Origin: Clostridiales bacterium
GTDB lineage: Bacteria > Bacillota > Clostridia > Oscillospirales > Oscillospiraceae
Direction: 5' to 3'
Length of the DNA: 40,534 nucleotides
Assembly (NCBI GenBank): GCA_020859945.1
Contig: JAJBVG010000043.1
Coordinates: forward strand, 1-40,534
Under the pieces are notes generated by a model. The model was not told the DNA's origin, did not search any database, and saw only the letters and a program-made list of their open reading frames with translations. Position numbers and translations under genes: made by a program. Position 1 is the first letter of the stretch. Each line of letters opens with the position of its first letter. Of this stretch, positions 25,119 through 31,742 are shown in pieces.

Positions 25119-25637
25119 TCACTCCCCCGCTTCTGACAGCTCCGCCAAAATCATCTCAAAGTACAGCTTATGGACGAAGGAGCAGATGGCGTGGTTCAGC
25201 AGCGCCTCCTGAGAGACGCTCCCCATCTCCATCGGCTGCCGCAGATCGGTACTGCCGCTCACGGCGCGAACCGCCTGCTCCACCTGCTGGCAGAAAGCGT
25301 CGTACCCGGCCTCGATGCTCCCCTCCCGGCTCTGCACCGCCAGCAGCTGCCGCACCTCCGCGATGGAGAGGACCTTTTTCAGCAGACAAGTCAAAATCAG
25401 CTGGGCCAGCTGCTCCCTGCGGTAACGCTTCTTCACCGGCGGGGCGATGACCTTGAGCTTGACGTAGTTGTTGACCATCGTGTCGGTCACAGCCGTCTCC
25501 CCCAGGAAAAACGGGGCCAGATAGCCGTTGGTCAGCTCCACCAACTGGTCTTTGTACAGCTCCAGCGTGGGCAGCTGGCTGTAGCGTGGGAGTCTGGCCT
25601 CCTGCAAGCCCTGCGCAAACGCCTGATTGGGTTCCAT
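25119..25637 (-). CDS. DUF1836 domain protein
   Basis: About 172 residues. The family pattern is LPRYSQLPTLELYKDQLVEL, then VTDTMVNNYVKLKVIAPPVKKRYRREQLAQLIL and LLKKVLSIAEVRQLL. The middle resembles a MerR-like winged helix (MVNNYVKLKVI then the KKRY turn), so DNA binding is plausible, but no function is established for the family. ATG 25637 has AAGGAGG upstream. A very strong promoter lies at 25690-25717. The stop abuts a heptad repeat. Confidence 0.85.
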   Translation of the reverse strand: MEPNQAFAQGLQEARLPRYSQLPTLELYKDQLVELTNGYLAPFFLGETAVTDTMVNNYVKLKVIAPPVKKRYRREQLAQLILTCLLKKVLSIAEVRQLLAVQSREGSIEAGYDAFCQQVEQAVRAVSGSTDLRQPMEMGSVSQEALLNHAICSFVHKLYFEMILAELSEAGE

Positions 25638-25689
25638 TCTGTCGGCCCTCCTTACAGAGTCAAAACATACAATTCCTGTGTTCCTCTCC

Positions 25690-25717
25690 ATTATACTGCA
25701 AAACTGCCGGTTGTCAA
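25690..25717 (-). promoter_or_regulatory. Sigma-A promoter of the DUF1836 gene
   Basis: TTGACA, 16-nt spacer, TATAAT on the minus strand: both hexamers match consensus fully. Confidence 0.8.
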
Positions 25718-25918
25718 TAGTACGCCGCTTTCTGTCACTTTATCTCTTTCACCCTGTTATCTGATATGAAACACCACGTCTTGGGGTGGATCGCCTTTTT
25801 CACGGTTTATTCACAGAACATTTGCATTTTTCTCTTTCTCTTTTCCTCTTTTCTGTTATACTAAAGAGATACTGTAAGCTGTGTATTTGGCGCTTTTGTC
25901 CGCTGTTTGGAGGATCTC

Positions 25919-27313
25919 ATGGAGCTTCTCTTATCCCTGAAAACTGCATTTCCGCTGGTCATTGCCCTGCTGGTGAACCTGGCGCTTTCCCTGGCGATTT
26001 ACCGTCAGTGGCGCAGACTGCGCCAGCCGCTGCAAACCTACCAGGGCGTTCTGCTGGCGGTCCTCTCCTGCTGGGCGGCGGCAGCGGTGGTGCTGGTGCT
26101 GCTGTTCCCCGGCAACACCTCCGGCCAGGCCAACCTGTATCTGCTGAGTACCTTCCGCTCCGCCTGGAACCAGTGGTCACTGACGGAGCTGCTGCAAATC
26201 CTGCTGCAATTCGCCCTCTTTTTGCCTCTGGGCCTGTTGGCCGCCCTGTTGGGGGAGCCGTTCTGTCGCCTGCGCTGGCTGCTGCCGGTCTCCGTCTCCT
26301 GCACGGCGACGCTGAGCTGTGCCAAATTCGCTCTGGAGCGGGGCAGCTTCACTCTGGACGACCTGCTGCTGAACACCTTGGGTGTCCTGACGGGCTTCTT
26401 CCTGGGCAAGCTGATTTGGACCGTCTGGCACAAAGAGCGGTTGGGACCGCCGCTGGTCAAGGCGCTGGTGCTGCCGGTGTGCTGTCTGGTGGCGCTGGGC
26501 GGCGTCTTTTCGGTCTACTACGGCAGCGAGTTTGGCAACCTGGCCCTGTCCCCCTCCCATCGGCAGCCCATGGGAAGCGTGACCGTGACGGTGGATGCCG
26601 ATCTCTCCGAAGCGGAGGGCACCGCCTCCGTCTACCGAAACGCCATCGCCAGCACCGCCCGCCCCGGCGACACCATCGCCTCTCTGCTGGCTGCCGAGAT
26701 GAACCTGAACCTGTCCTCTACCGTCCTCCAGACCGGCCAACAGCGGCAGTTCACACTGACCGACCAGGAGGGACGGGAGTACGCCTTTTCCATCTCCCTG
26801 CGGGACGGCAGCTGGCGGTTTTCCTCCCAGGGGGACGAGGCCGTCTCCGTCTCCGGTTCGCTGGACAGCGTCCGCTGGCGGTGGGAGAGCTGGCTGACGG
26901 AAAACCAGCTGCTGGACCGGGCCGCCGTCTACAGTCTGGACGACAGCGGCAGCCTTCGCTGGGACATGAGCGCCCCGGAGGACCTGGCCGCCTATCAAAA
27001 TGACTTTACCGCCGGGTCGCTGGTCATCACCCTGACCCGGGGGGACGTCCCGGCCAGCATTACCAGCAATATGGCCACCTATCAATATGTCAGGGAGGCG
27101 GAGATCCTCTCCCCCGCCGAAGCCTGCCAGCTCATCGAGCGGGGGCGTTTTTCCTGGGGGCAGGCCCTCCAGCGAGGGGACCAGCTGACCGTCACCGGCT
27201 GTCAGCTGACCTACGCCACCGACTCCAAGGGGTATTTCCAGCCGGTCTACACCTTTTCCTGTACCGTCAACGGGGAGGAGACCGAAGCCATCTCCGTTTC
27301 CGCGTTAAAATAA
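25919..27313 (+). CDS. VanZ-family membrane protein with a large extracytoplasmic C-terminal domain
   Basis: 464 residues. Residues about 1-190 contain five or so transmembrane segments in VanZ arrangement, including LLQFALFLPLGLLAALL and the conserved ERGSFTLDDLLLNTLGVLTGFFLG. VanZ proteins have been linked to teicoplanin resistance and surface-layer changes. Residues about 215-464 form a non-membrane domain, Ser/Thr-rich and beta-like, which most VanZ proteins lack and which I do not recognise. ATG 25919 has GGAGG 5 nt upstream; a TATACT (-10) at 25857-25862 lacks a clear -35. It occupies the position before spo0A where spoIVB is commonly found. Confidence 0.82.
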   Translation: MELLLSLKTAFPLVIALLVNLALSLAIYRQWRRLRQPLQTYQGVLLAVLSCWAAAAVVLVLLFPGNTSGQANLYLLSTFRSAWNQWSLTELLQILLQFALFLPLGLLAALLGEPFCRLRWLLPVSVSCTATLSCAKFALERGSFTLDDLLLNTLGVLTGFFLGKLIWTVWHKERLGPPLVKALVLPVCCLVALGGVFSVYYGSEFGNLALSPSHRQPMGSVTVTVDADLSEAEGTASVYRNAIASTARPGDTIASLLAAEMNLNLSSTVLQTGQQRQFTLTDQEGREYAFSISLRDGSWRFSSQGDEAVSVSGSLDSVRWRWESWLTENQLLDRAAVYSLDDSGSLRWDMSAPEDLAAYQNDFTAGSLVITLTRGDVPASITSNMATYQYVREAEILSPAEACQLIERGRFSWGQALQRGDQLTVTGCQLTYATDSKGYFQPVYTFSCTVNGEETEAISVSALK

Positions 27314-27330
27314 GCGATTGTTTACCTTCT

Positions 27331-27379
27331 GCCGTCTGACCTGTTTGCTTTTTCGAGCGGGCCAGGCGGCGTTTTTTTC
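27331..27379 (+). terminator. Rho-independent terminator of the VanZ-family gene
   Basis: Stem GCCGTCTG (27331-27338) with CAGGCGGC (27363-27370, one G-U), followed by G and seven T residues on the plus strand. Confidence 0.65.
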
Positions 27380-27399
27380 TGCCCTGGCGGAAGGGGAGA

Positions 27400-27845
27400 T
27401 ATGCTTTTCGGCGGGTCTCGCGCGGCAGCGCCTGTTAAACATTTATGTATTTTTAAGACATTATTTAAAGTCGCAAGTGATTCATCGTTTAAAATTGTGG
27501 AAATCTTTTAATTTGTCACGATATCGAATCCTATTTTTTGCATATTTTTTCAAATTTCTAATTTTAAACAAATTTTTATCTTTTGGTCTTTAACTTTTTA
27601 TATCGGTTTTTTCAAGTATGTATATAATAAAAAAATATTTTGTCTTATTTTGACGATTTTGGTCAAAGGCAGGGGAAAATTGTTACGATATGCGGAAATT
27701 TCGTTGTTTATGTCGCACAAAAACGGCGGATATTGGTTGTCTTATTTCGTCATTTATGTTACATTATTGGAGAAGAACCCCTCCCGCCCCACATTGCCGG
27801 GGCGCAGGAGGACCAATCTATCATAACCAATCAAAAGGAGACGGG
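27400..27845 (+). other. AT-rich regulatory region upstream of spo0A
   Basis: About 450 bp with no credible gene; it is strikingly A/T-rich in an otherwise GC-rich window. It holds an inverted repeat TTTGAC-7 nt-GTCAAA (27649-27667), a TATAAT within 27620-27630 and a possible sigma-A promoter at 27737-27765. A GGGGAAAA...GGAAAT pair near 27673-27695 weakly resembles a sigma-H promoter. No exact Spo0A box was found. It is probably the control region of spo0A. Confidence 0.6.
27737..27765 (+). promoter_or_regulatory. Possible sigma-A promoter of spo0A
   Basis: TTGTCT, 17-nt spacer, TACATT, about 80 nt upstream of the spo0A start. Four of six matches in each hexamer, so only moderate support. 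Confidence 0.4.
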
Positions 27846-28598
27846 ATGATGAACACAACAAGAGTGATGATCGCGGACGCAGACGAAGAGTTTCGCACCC
27901 TGCTGGGCGAAATGATCGACAGGGAGGACGACATGGAGGTGGTTTTCTCCACCGAGGACGGCGAAAAGGCCATCAACTGCCTGCAAAGCACCCCTGACAT
28001 AGACGTGCTGGTGATGGACACGGTGTTGAAAAACATGGACGGGCTGGAACTGCTGGGTGAGATGAGCCGGATGCAGAGACCTCGGCCCCTGACGCTGGTG
28101 CTGTCCAACTTCCTGCGGGGGAACCTGGTCAACCAGGCGGCGGATCTGGGCGCGGACTTTTTCCTGCTCAAGCCCTGCCGCACCTCCGCCGTGATAGAGC
28201 GCCTGCGGCAGCTGCGGGGCGTGAAGCCCAGCCGTCCTCAAAACGAGAGCCTGGAGACGCTGGTCACCTCCATCATCCACGAGATCGGCGTCCCTGCCCA
28301 CATCAAGGGCTACCAGTACCTGCGGGAGGCCATTCTCATCACCATCGACAACATGGACGTCATCAACGCCGTCACCAAGGTGCTGTACCCGGAGGTAGCC
28401 AAGCGCTACGGCACCACCGCCAGCCGGGTGGAGCGGGCCATTCGCCACGCCATTGAGGTGGCCTGGGACCGGGGCGACATCGAGACCCTGCAAAAGTACT
28501 TCGGCTACACCGTGTCCAACGCCAAGGGCAAACCCACCAACAGCGAGTTTATTGCCATGATCGCCGACCGGCTCCAGCTCCAGCAGAAGGCCCGCTGA
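27846..28598 (+). CDS. spo0A: Sporulation transcription factor Spo0A
   Basis: 250 residues. The N-terminal receiver domain (about 1-120) has the acidic pair in IADADEE, the phospho-acceptor Asp in [13 protein letters not shown] and the conserved Lys in FFLLKPC. The C-terminal Spo0A DNA-binding domain (about 140-248) includes [36 protein letters not shown] and [15 protein letters not shown], which are near-invariant. It is the master regulator of entry into sporulation. ATG 27846 follows AAAGGAGACGGG; a second ATG directly follows. Modules B and C of the toxin-like system lie just downstream on the opposite strand. Confidence 0.96.
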   Translation: MMNTTRVMIADADEEFRTLLGEMIDREDDMEVVFSTEDGEKAINCLQSTPDIDVLVMDTVLKNMDGLELLGEMSRMQRPRPLTLVLSNFLRGNLVNQAADLGADFFLLKPCRTSAVIERLRQLRGVKPSRPQNESLETLVTSIIHEIGVPAHIKGYQYLREAILITIDNMDVINAVTKVLYPEVAKRYGTTASRVERAIRHAIEVAWDRGDIETLQKYFGYTVSNAKGKPTNSEFIAMIADRLQLQQKAR

Positions 28599-28605
28599 CG
28601 GTTAC

Positions 28606-28645
28606 AAAAAGGGAGCGCTACGGTTCTCTCACTCGCAGCGCTCCC
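28606..28645 (-). terminator. Terminator for toxin B mRNA, between spo0A and module B
   Basis: Perfect stem GGGAGCGCT (28611-28619) with AGCGCTCCC (28637-28645). The T-run (TTTTT) follows on the minus strand only, so it stops transcripts coming from toxin B, after they have passed the whole antisense RNA gene. Confidence 0.75.
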
Positions 28646-28659
28646 TGTGGAAAAAGGAA

Positions 28660-28688
28660 TTGACAAACCCCGCCTTTGCGGGTATACT
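28660..28688 (+). promoter_or_regulatory. Sigma-A promoter of antisense RNA B
   Basis: TTGACA, 17-nt spacer, TATACT on the plus strand; the spacer and flanks are nearly identical to module C. Confidence 0.85.
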
Positions 28689-28694
28689 AAAAGC

Positions 28695-28789
28695 AGAATA
28701 AGGGCGCTGTCCGGCAACGGTTAGCCCCCAAGATTACGTTACAAGAAGTAACCGCACTTATTGGGAGTAGGGGCGGTTACTTCTTTTTA
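28695..28789 (+). ncRNA. Antisense RNA B, putative type I antitoxin
   Basis: About 95 nt. The terminator stem is AAGTAACCGC (28746-28755) with GCGGTTACTT (28773-28782), then CTTTTTATT. The 3' end overlaps the last codons and stop of the toxin B frame. Because toxin B mRNA should end at 28606-28645, the entire RNA is complementary to its 3' half. Confidence 0.75.
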
Positions 28790-28863
28790 TTCAGCAACTG
28801 TATGAACAGGTTGCAAATGCCGATGATAACGAGGCAAAGTGTGTAAACTTCCATCGTACTCAT
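28777..28863 (-). CDS. Small membrane peptide, putative type I toxin, copy B
   Basis: 28 residues: starts MSTMEVYTLC, core CLVIIGIC, ends LLNKKK. One transmembrane span of about 17 residues with Cys10 and Cys17, then three lysines. AAAGGGGGT serves as Shine-Dalgarno about 10 nt before the ATG. A stem-loop (28893-28912, GGGGGCA with TGCCCCC) lies directly upstream and its C-rich strand could also pair with the Shine-Dalgarno, a common way to mask toxin translation. An internal ATG (codon 4) is possible. Family resemblance is to holin-like type I toxins; function is inferred from gene organisation. Confidence 0.75.
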   Translation of the reverse strand: MSTMEVYTLCLVIIGICNLFIQLLNKKK

Positions 28864-28975
28864 TGGGCAGTCACCCCCTTTCCGTTGAGAACGGGGGCAA
28901 GAAGCTGCCCCCGCAGAGGGGGCCAACCGCCGTCGTATTTGGACAGCACCCGGTTCTCCGAAGAGAACCATAGAC

Positions 28976-29004
28976 AGGATAACACAGAATTTGACGGAAC
29001 GCAA
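28976..29004 (-). promoter_or_regulatory. Promoter of toxin B mRNA
   Basis: TTGCGT, 17-nt spacer, TATCCT on the minus strand. The predicted +1 (28969) is the first G of a GGTTCTC-TTCG-GAGAACC hairpin (28952-28969). The leader before the toxin ATG would be about 105 nt. Confidence 0.7.
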
Positions 29005-29017
29005 CCTAAAAACCGAC

Positions 29018-29050
29018 AAAAAAACCGCTCCGGCGCAAGCGCCGAGGCGA
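29018..29050 (-). terminator. Terminator between modules C and B
   Basis: GC-rich stem (CGGCGC-TT-GCGCCG core plus flanking pairs), then seven T residues on the minus strand. It ends toxin C mRNA just before the toxin B promoter. The hairpin is a near copy of the lgt terminator at 29520-29556, showing that the duplicated unit included it. Confidence 0.8.
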
Positions 29051-29058
29051 AAAAGAAA

Positions 29059-29087
29059 TTGACAAACCCCGCCTTTGCGGGTATACT
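29059..29087 (+). promoter_or_regulatory. Sigma-A promoter of antisense RNA C
   Basis: TTGACA, 17-nt spacer, TATACT on the plus strand, same as module B. Confidence 0.85.
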
Positions 29088-29093
29088 AAAAGC

Positions 29094-29184
29094 AGAATAA
29101 GGGCGCTGTCCGGCAACGGTTAGCTCCCAGATTTGGCTAAGAAGTAACCGTATCCGGAGGCAACTGGGCGGTTACTTCTTTCTA
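29094..29184 (+). ncRNA. Antisense RNA C, putative type I antitoxin
   Basis: About 90 nt. The terminator stem is AAGTAACCG (29142-29150) with CGGTTACTT (29169-29177), but the T-run is degraded (CTTTCTATCC), so termination may be leaky compared with copies A and B. The first 30 nt match RNA B closely, while the middle differs, which could give each RNA specificity for its own partner. Confidence 0.68.
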
Positions 29185-29258
29185 TCCAGCAACTGAATAC
29201 ACAGATTGCAAACGCCGATAATGACCAAGCAAAGCTGTAAAACTTCGGATGTACTCAT
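29172..29258 (-). CDS. Small membrane peptide, putative type I toxin, copy C
   Basis: 28 residues: starts MSTSEVLQLC, core CLVIIGVC, then NLCIQLL and the tail DRKK. The single span and Cys10/Cys17 are kept; the tail has one Arg and an Asp in place of Lys and Asn. Shine-Dalgarno AAAGGGGG and upstream hairpin (29284-29304) match copies A and B. Its leader is interrupted by an inserted sequence of about 118 bp (29330-29447), so expression may be altered or lost although the frame is intact. Confidence 0.72.
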   Translation of the reverse strand: MSTSEVLQLCLVIIGVCNLCIQLLDRKK

Positions 29259-29329
29259 CAGGCAGACCCCCTTTCCTCAGATCGGGGGCAAAGAAGCTGC
29301 CCCCGTGATAGGGAGCCAACCGCCGTCGT

Positions 29330-29447
29330 AAAAGGGAACCCCACCAAAGCCCAGCGAAGCGGGTTTGGTGGGGAGAGGAGCCGCAGCGAAATGAGTGACC
29401 TTTCGCGCTTGCGCGGAAGGGAATGATATGGAGCTTGTGGCGACGAC
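29330..29447. mobile_element. MITE-like insertion in the toxin C leader
   Basis: About 118 bp found in module C where modules A and B have only about 8 bp (ATTTGG...). It starts with a hairpin, CCCCACCAAA (29339-29348) with TTTGGTGGGG, and has a second one around CGCGCTTGCGCG. The flanks read GTCGT and ACGAC. There is no transposase. Absence from the paralogous positions shows that it inserted after, or during, module duplication. Confidence 0.6.
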
Positions 29448-29478
29448 AGCACCCGGTTCTCCGAAGAGAACCGCAGAC

Positions 29479-29507
29479 AGGATAACACAGAATTTGACGG
29501 AACGCAA
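29479..29507 (-). promoter_or_regulatory. Promoter of toxin C mRNA
   Basis: TTGCGT, 17-nt spacer, TATCCT on the minus strand, identical to module B. The predicted +1 is again the first G of the hairpin with a TTCG loop (29455-29472). Confidence 0.7.
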
Positions 29508-29519
29508 CCTAAAATCTGC

Positions 29520-29556
29520 AAAAAACCGCTCCGGCGCAAGCGCCGAGGCGGTTTTT
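29520..29556 (-). terminator. Terminator of the yfmF-yfmH-lgt operon
   Basis: Stem AAACCGCCTCGGCGC with GCGCCGGAGCGGTTT (TT loop), followed by T residues on both strands, so it may work in both directions. Located about 20 nt after the lgt stop. Confidence 0.8.
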
Positions 29557-29572
29557 GCAATTCACATAGAAC

Positions 29573-30421
29573 TCAATCCGTTGTGGCTGCGTCATCCTGC
29601 TTCGCCGCCCGCCGGGGACGGAGGAGCAGCTGATAGACCAGCACCCCGCCGGCCCCCACCACGCACAGAAACGCCACCAGCTGGGAGACCCGGATGCCGG
29701 TGTTGAACAGATACAGGCTGTCCGTCCGCAGGCCCTCGATCCACACCCGACCCAGGCCGTACCAGAACAGGTAGAAGGTGAAGAGCATCCCGTTGAACTT
29801 CCGGTGTCTGCGGATGACGAAGTAGAGCAGCGCCAGCCCCACCGCGTTCCATAAGGACTCATAGAGGAAGGTGGGGTGGACCTCGATGTACTCCCCGGTG
29901 TTCAGGGTCAGGCCCATCCGCCAGGGGGCGGAGCAGGCGGAGCCGTAGGCCTCCTGGTTGACGAAGTTTCCCCAGCGGCCCAGGGACTGGCCGATGAGCA
30001 GACCGTAAGAGCAGGCGTCCGCCATAGCGGGGAAGCTGCATTTGCGCACCAGGCAGAAGATCAGGCAGGTCAGCACTGCGCCGATGATGCCGCCGTAGAT
30101 GGCGATGCCGCCGTCCCAGATGGCGATGGCCTCCCTCCAGTTAAAACTGCCGTCCGCCGTGGTGTACAGTTCCAGATAAAACACCACGTAGTAAATCCGG
30201 GCGCAGATGATGCCGATGGGCGCGGCGAGGATAAGCATATCCAGCAGGTCGTCCTGATCGACCCCCAGGCAGGGAGCCTGCCGGTAGCTGAACGCCACCC
30301 CCAGCAGAAAGCCCACGGCGATGATGACGCCATACCAGTAGATGTCCTTCCCGGCAAAGGAAAAGGCCACCCGTTGGATATGAAAGGTCAGGCCCAGGCC
30401 GGGGAAGGTGATTGGATTCAT
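29573..30421 (-). CDS. lgt: Phosphatidylglycerol-prolipoprotein diacylglyceryl transferase
   Basis: 282 residues, seven hydrophobic spans. YWYGVIIAVGFLLGV, the conserved lipid-binding GRWGNFVNQEAYG and the C-terminal RPGSVFLFYLFWYGLGR-type region (here FTFYLFWYGLGRVWIEGLRTDSL) are Lgt hallmarks. It attaches diacylglycerol to the lipobox Cys of lipoproteins, the first step in their maturation. AAAGGAAG precedes the ATG. Third gene of the yfmF-yfmH-lgt operon, 40 nt after yfmH. Confidence 0.94.
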   Translation of the reverse strand: MNPITFPGLGLTFHIQRVAFSFAGKDIYWYGVIIAVGFLLGVAFSYRQAPCLGVDQDDLLDMLILAAPIGIICARIYYVVFYLELYTTADGSFNWREAIAIWDGGIAIYGGIIGAVLTCLIFCLVRKCSFPAMADACSYGLLIGQSLGRWGNFVNQEAYGSACSAPWRMGLTLNTGEYIEVHPTFLYESLWNAVGLALLYFVIRRHRKFNGMLFTFYLFWYGLGRVWIEGLRTDSLYLFNTGIRVSQLVAFLCVVGAGGVLVYQLLLRPRRAAKQDDAATTD

Positions 30422-30461
30422 AGGAAAGACTTCCTTTCTTAGTTCGTGGATGGTTGCAGGG

Positions 30462-31742
30462 CTATTCCCCCGCCACCACCGCCAGGGTCATCCGCTCCGG
30501 GCGGAGCAGCTCGTCCAGGAAGGACAGCGTCTCCTCCCGCCCGACGCCGTCGAACAGCTCCGGGAAGCGGTAATAGTGATAGCCGTTGAACTGGCCCTGG
30601 GCCAGTTGGACGCAGCAGTGGTCAAAGCTGTTCAGCCGCCGCACCCGTGGGCCGTAAACCGCCTTTTTGCACCGGCAGAACCGCTCCATTGAGATTCCCT
30701 CCCGGCGGATGCGCGCTCCCTCGTCCAAAATGGCCTGTGCCACCTGCTCCGGGTCCGGGCTTTCCCCGCCCAGGGCCAGGAACGCCGCGCCGGGATAGTC
30801 CTCATAGGACTGGTCGAACCGCTTGTTGATAAGGCCCTGGTCGTAGAGCCGCTGGTACACCGGGCTGGACTGGCCGCAGAGCAGCTCTCCCGCCAGCTCC
30901 CCCAGCAACTGGAGCCGCAGGTGTTCCTCCCCCTGGGGGTGGGGCGCACCCTTGAAGCCCACCAAAAAGTTGGGGGCGGACACCGCCATCTGGGTTTTGA
31001 CGGACGACTGGGCCGCAGATAAATCCTCGGCGGGGCCGTAGTCCTTCACCGGCGGTTCCCCTTCCGCGCCCTGTCCGGCGGACAGGGCCATTCGCGCGAC
31101 TGCGGCCACCTGCTCCGGGTCCACGTCCCCGGCCACGCACAGCGCCATGTTGCCGGGGCGGTAAAAGGCCCGGTGGCAGTCGTCCAGCGTCTCCGCCGTG
31201 ATGCCCGCGATGGACTTCAAACTGCCCGCCACCGACACCCGCAGGGGGTGGGTGCGGTACAGCCCCTCCAGCAGATTGTGGTACAGCCGCCAGCCGGGGT
31301 CGTCCTCTACCATCTGAATTTCCTGGCCGATGATGCCCCGCTCCTTCTCCACCGACTCCCGGGTGAAATAGGGGGTGGAGACGAAGGAGAGCAGCATCCG
31401 CAGGTTGGCGGTGAAGCGGTCGGTACACTCGAAGTAATACCCCGTCATCGCCGGGCCGGTGAAGGCGTTGGGGGACGCGCCGTTAGCGGAGAGCATTTGC
31501 AGGGCGTTGCCCTGGGGGGTGTCGAACATCTTATGTTCCAGATAGTGGGCGACCCCGGCAGGGGTCTCCCGCCGCTGCCCGTCCACCTGATAGCGCATGT
31601 CCATGCCGCCGTAGTTGGCGGCGAAGAAGGCGTAACGCTTCTCAAAGCCCGGCCTTGTCACCACGTAGATGGGCAGTCCGTTTTCCAGCCGCTCAAAGTA
31701 ACAGGTCTCCCCCAGCCGGGGGAACTGGGTCCGCTCCATCAT
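30462..31742 (-). CDS. yfmH: M16 family metallopeptidase YfmH
   Basis: 426 residues, pitrilysin/insulinase fold. The inverted zinc motif HxxEH is present as HYLEH in GVAHYLEHKMFDT, with the downstream Glu in the expected region (EKERGIIGQEIQMVEDD). In Bacillus, YfmH and YfmF are needed for the 5-aminopentanol modification of elongation factor P; they presumably act together as a heterodimer. The start overlaps the yfmF stop (ATGA). Confidence 0.9.
   Translation of the reverse strand: MMERTQFPRLGETCYFERLENGLPIYVVTRPGFEKRYAFFAANYGGMDMRYQVDGQRRETPAGVAHYLEHKMFDTPQGNALQMLSANGASPNAFTGPAMTGYYFECTDRFTANLRMLLSFVSTPYFTRESVEKERGIIGQEIQMVEDDPGWRLYHNLLEGLYRTHPLRVSVAGSLKSIAGITAETLDDCHRAFYRPGNMALCVAGDVDPEQVAAVARMALSAGQGAEGEPPVKDYGPAEDLSAAQSSVKTQMAVSAPNFLVGFKGAPHPQGEEHLRLQLLGELAGELLCGQSSPVYQRLYDQGLINKRFDQSYEDYPGAAFLALGGESPDPEQVAQAILDEGARIRREGISMERFCRCKKAVYGPRVRRLNSFDHCCVQLAQGQFNGYHYYRFPELFDGVGREETLSFLDELLRPERMTLAVVAGE

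Noticed and set aside
27318-27593. 91-codon frame after the VanZ-family gene
   Set aside because: It starts before that gene's terminator, has no Shine-Dalgarno and runs through AT-rich regulatory DNA with random Phe/Leu content.
28606-28645. Terminator for spo0A on the plus strand
   Set aside because: The stem is good but the plus strand continues with TGTGGAAAAA and has no T-run; only the minus strand has one.
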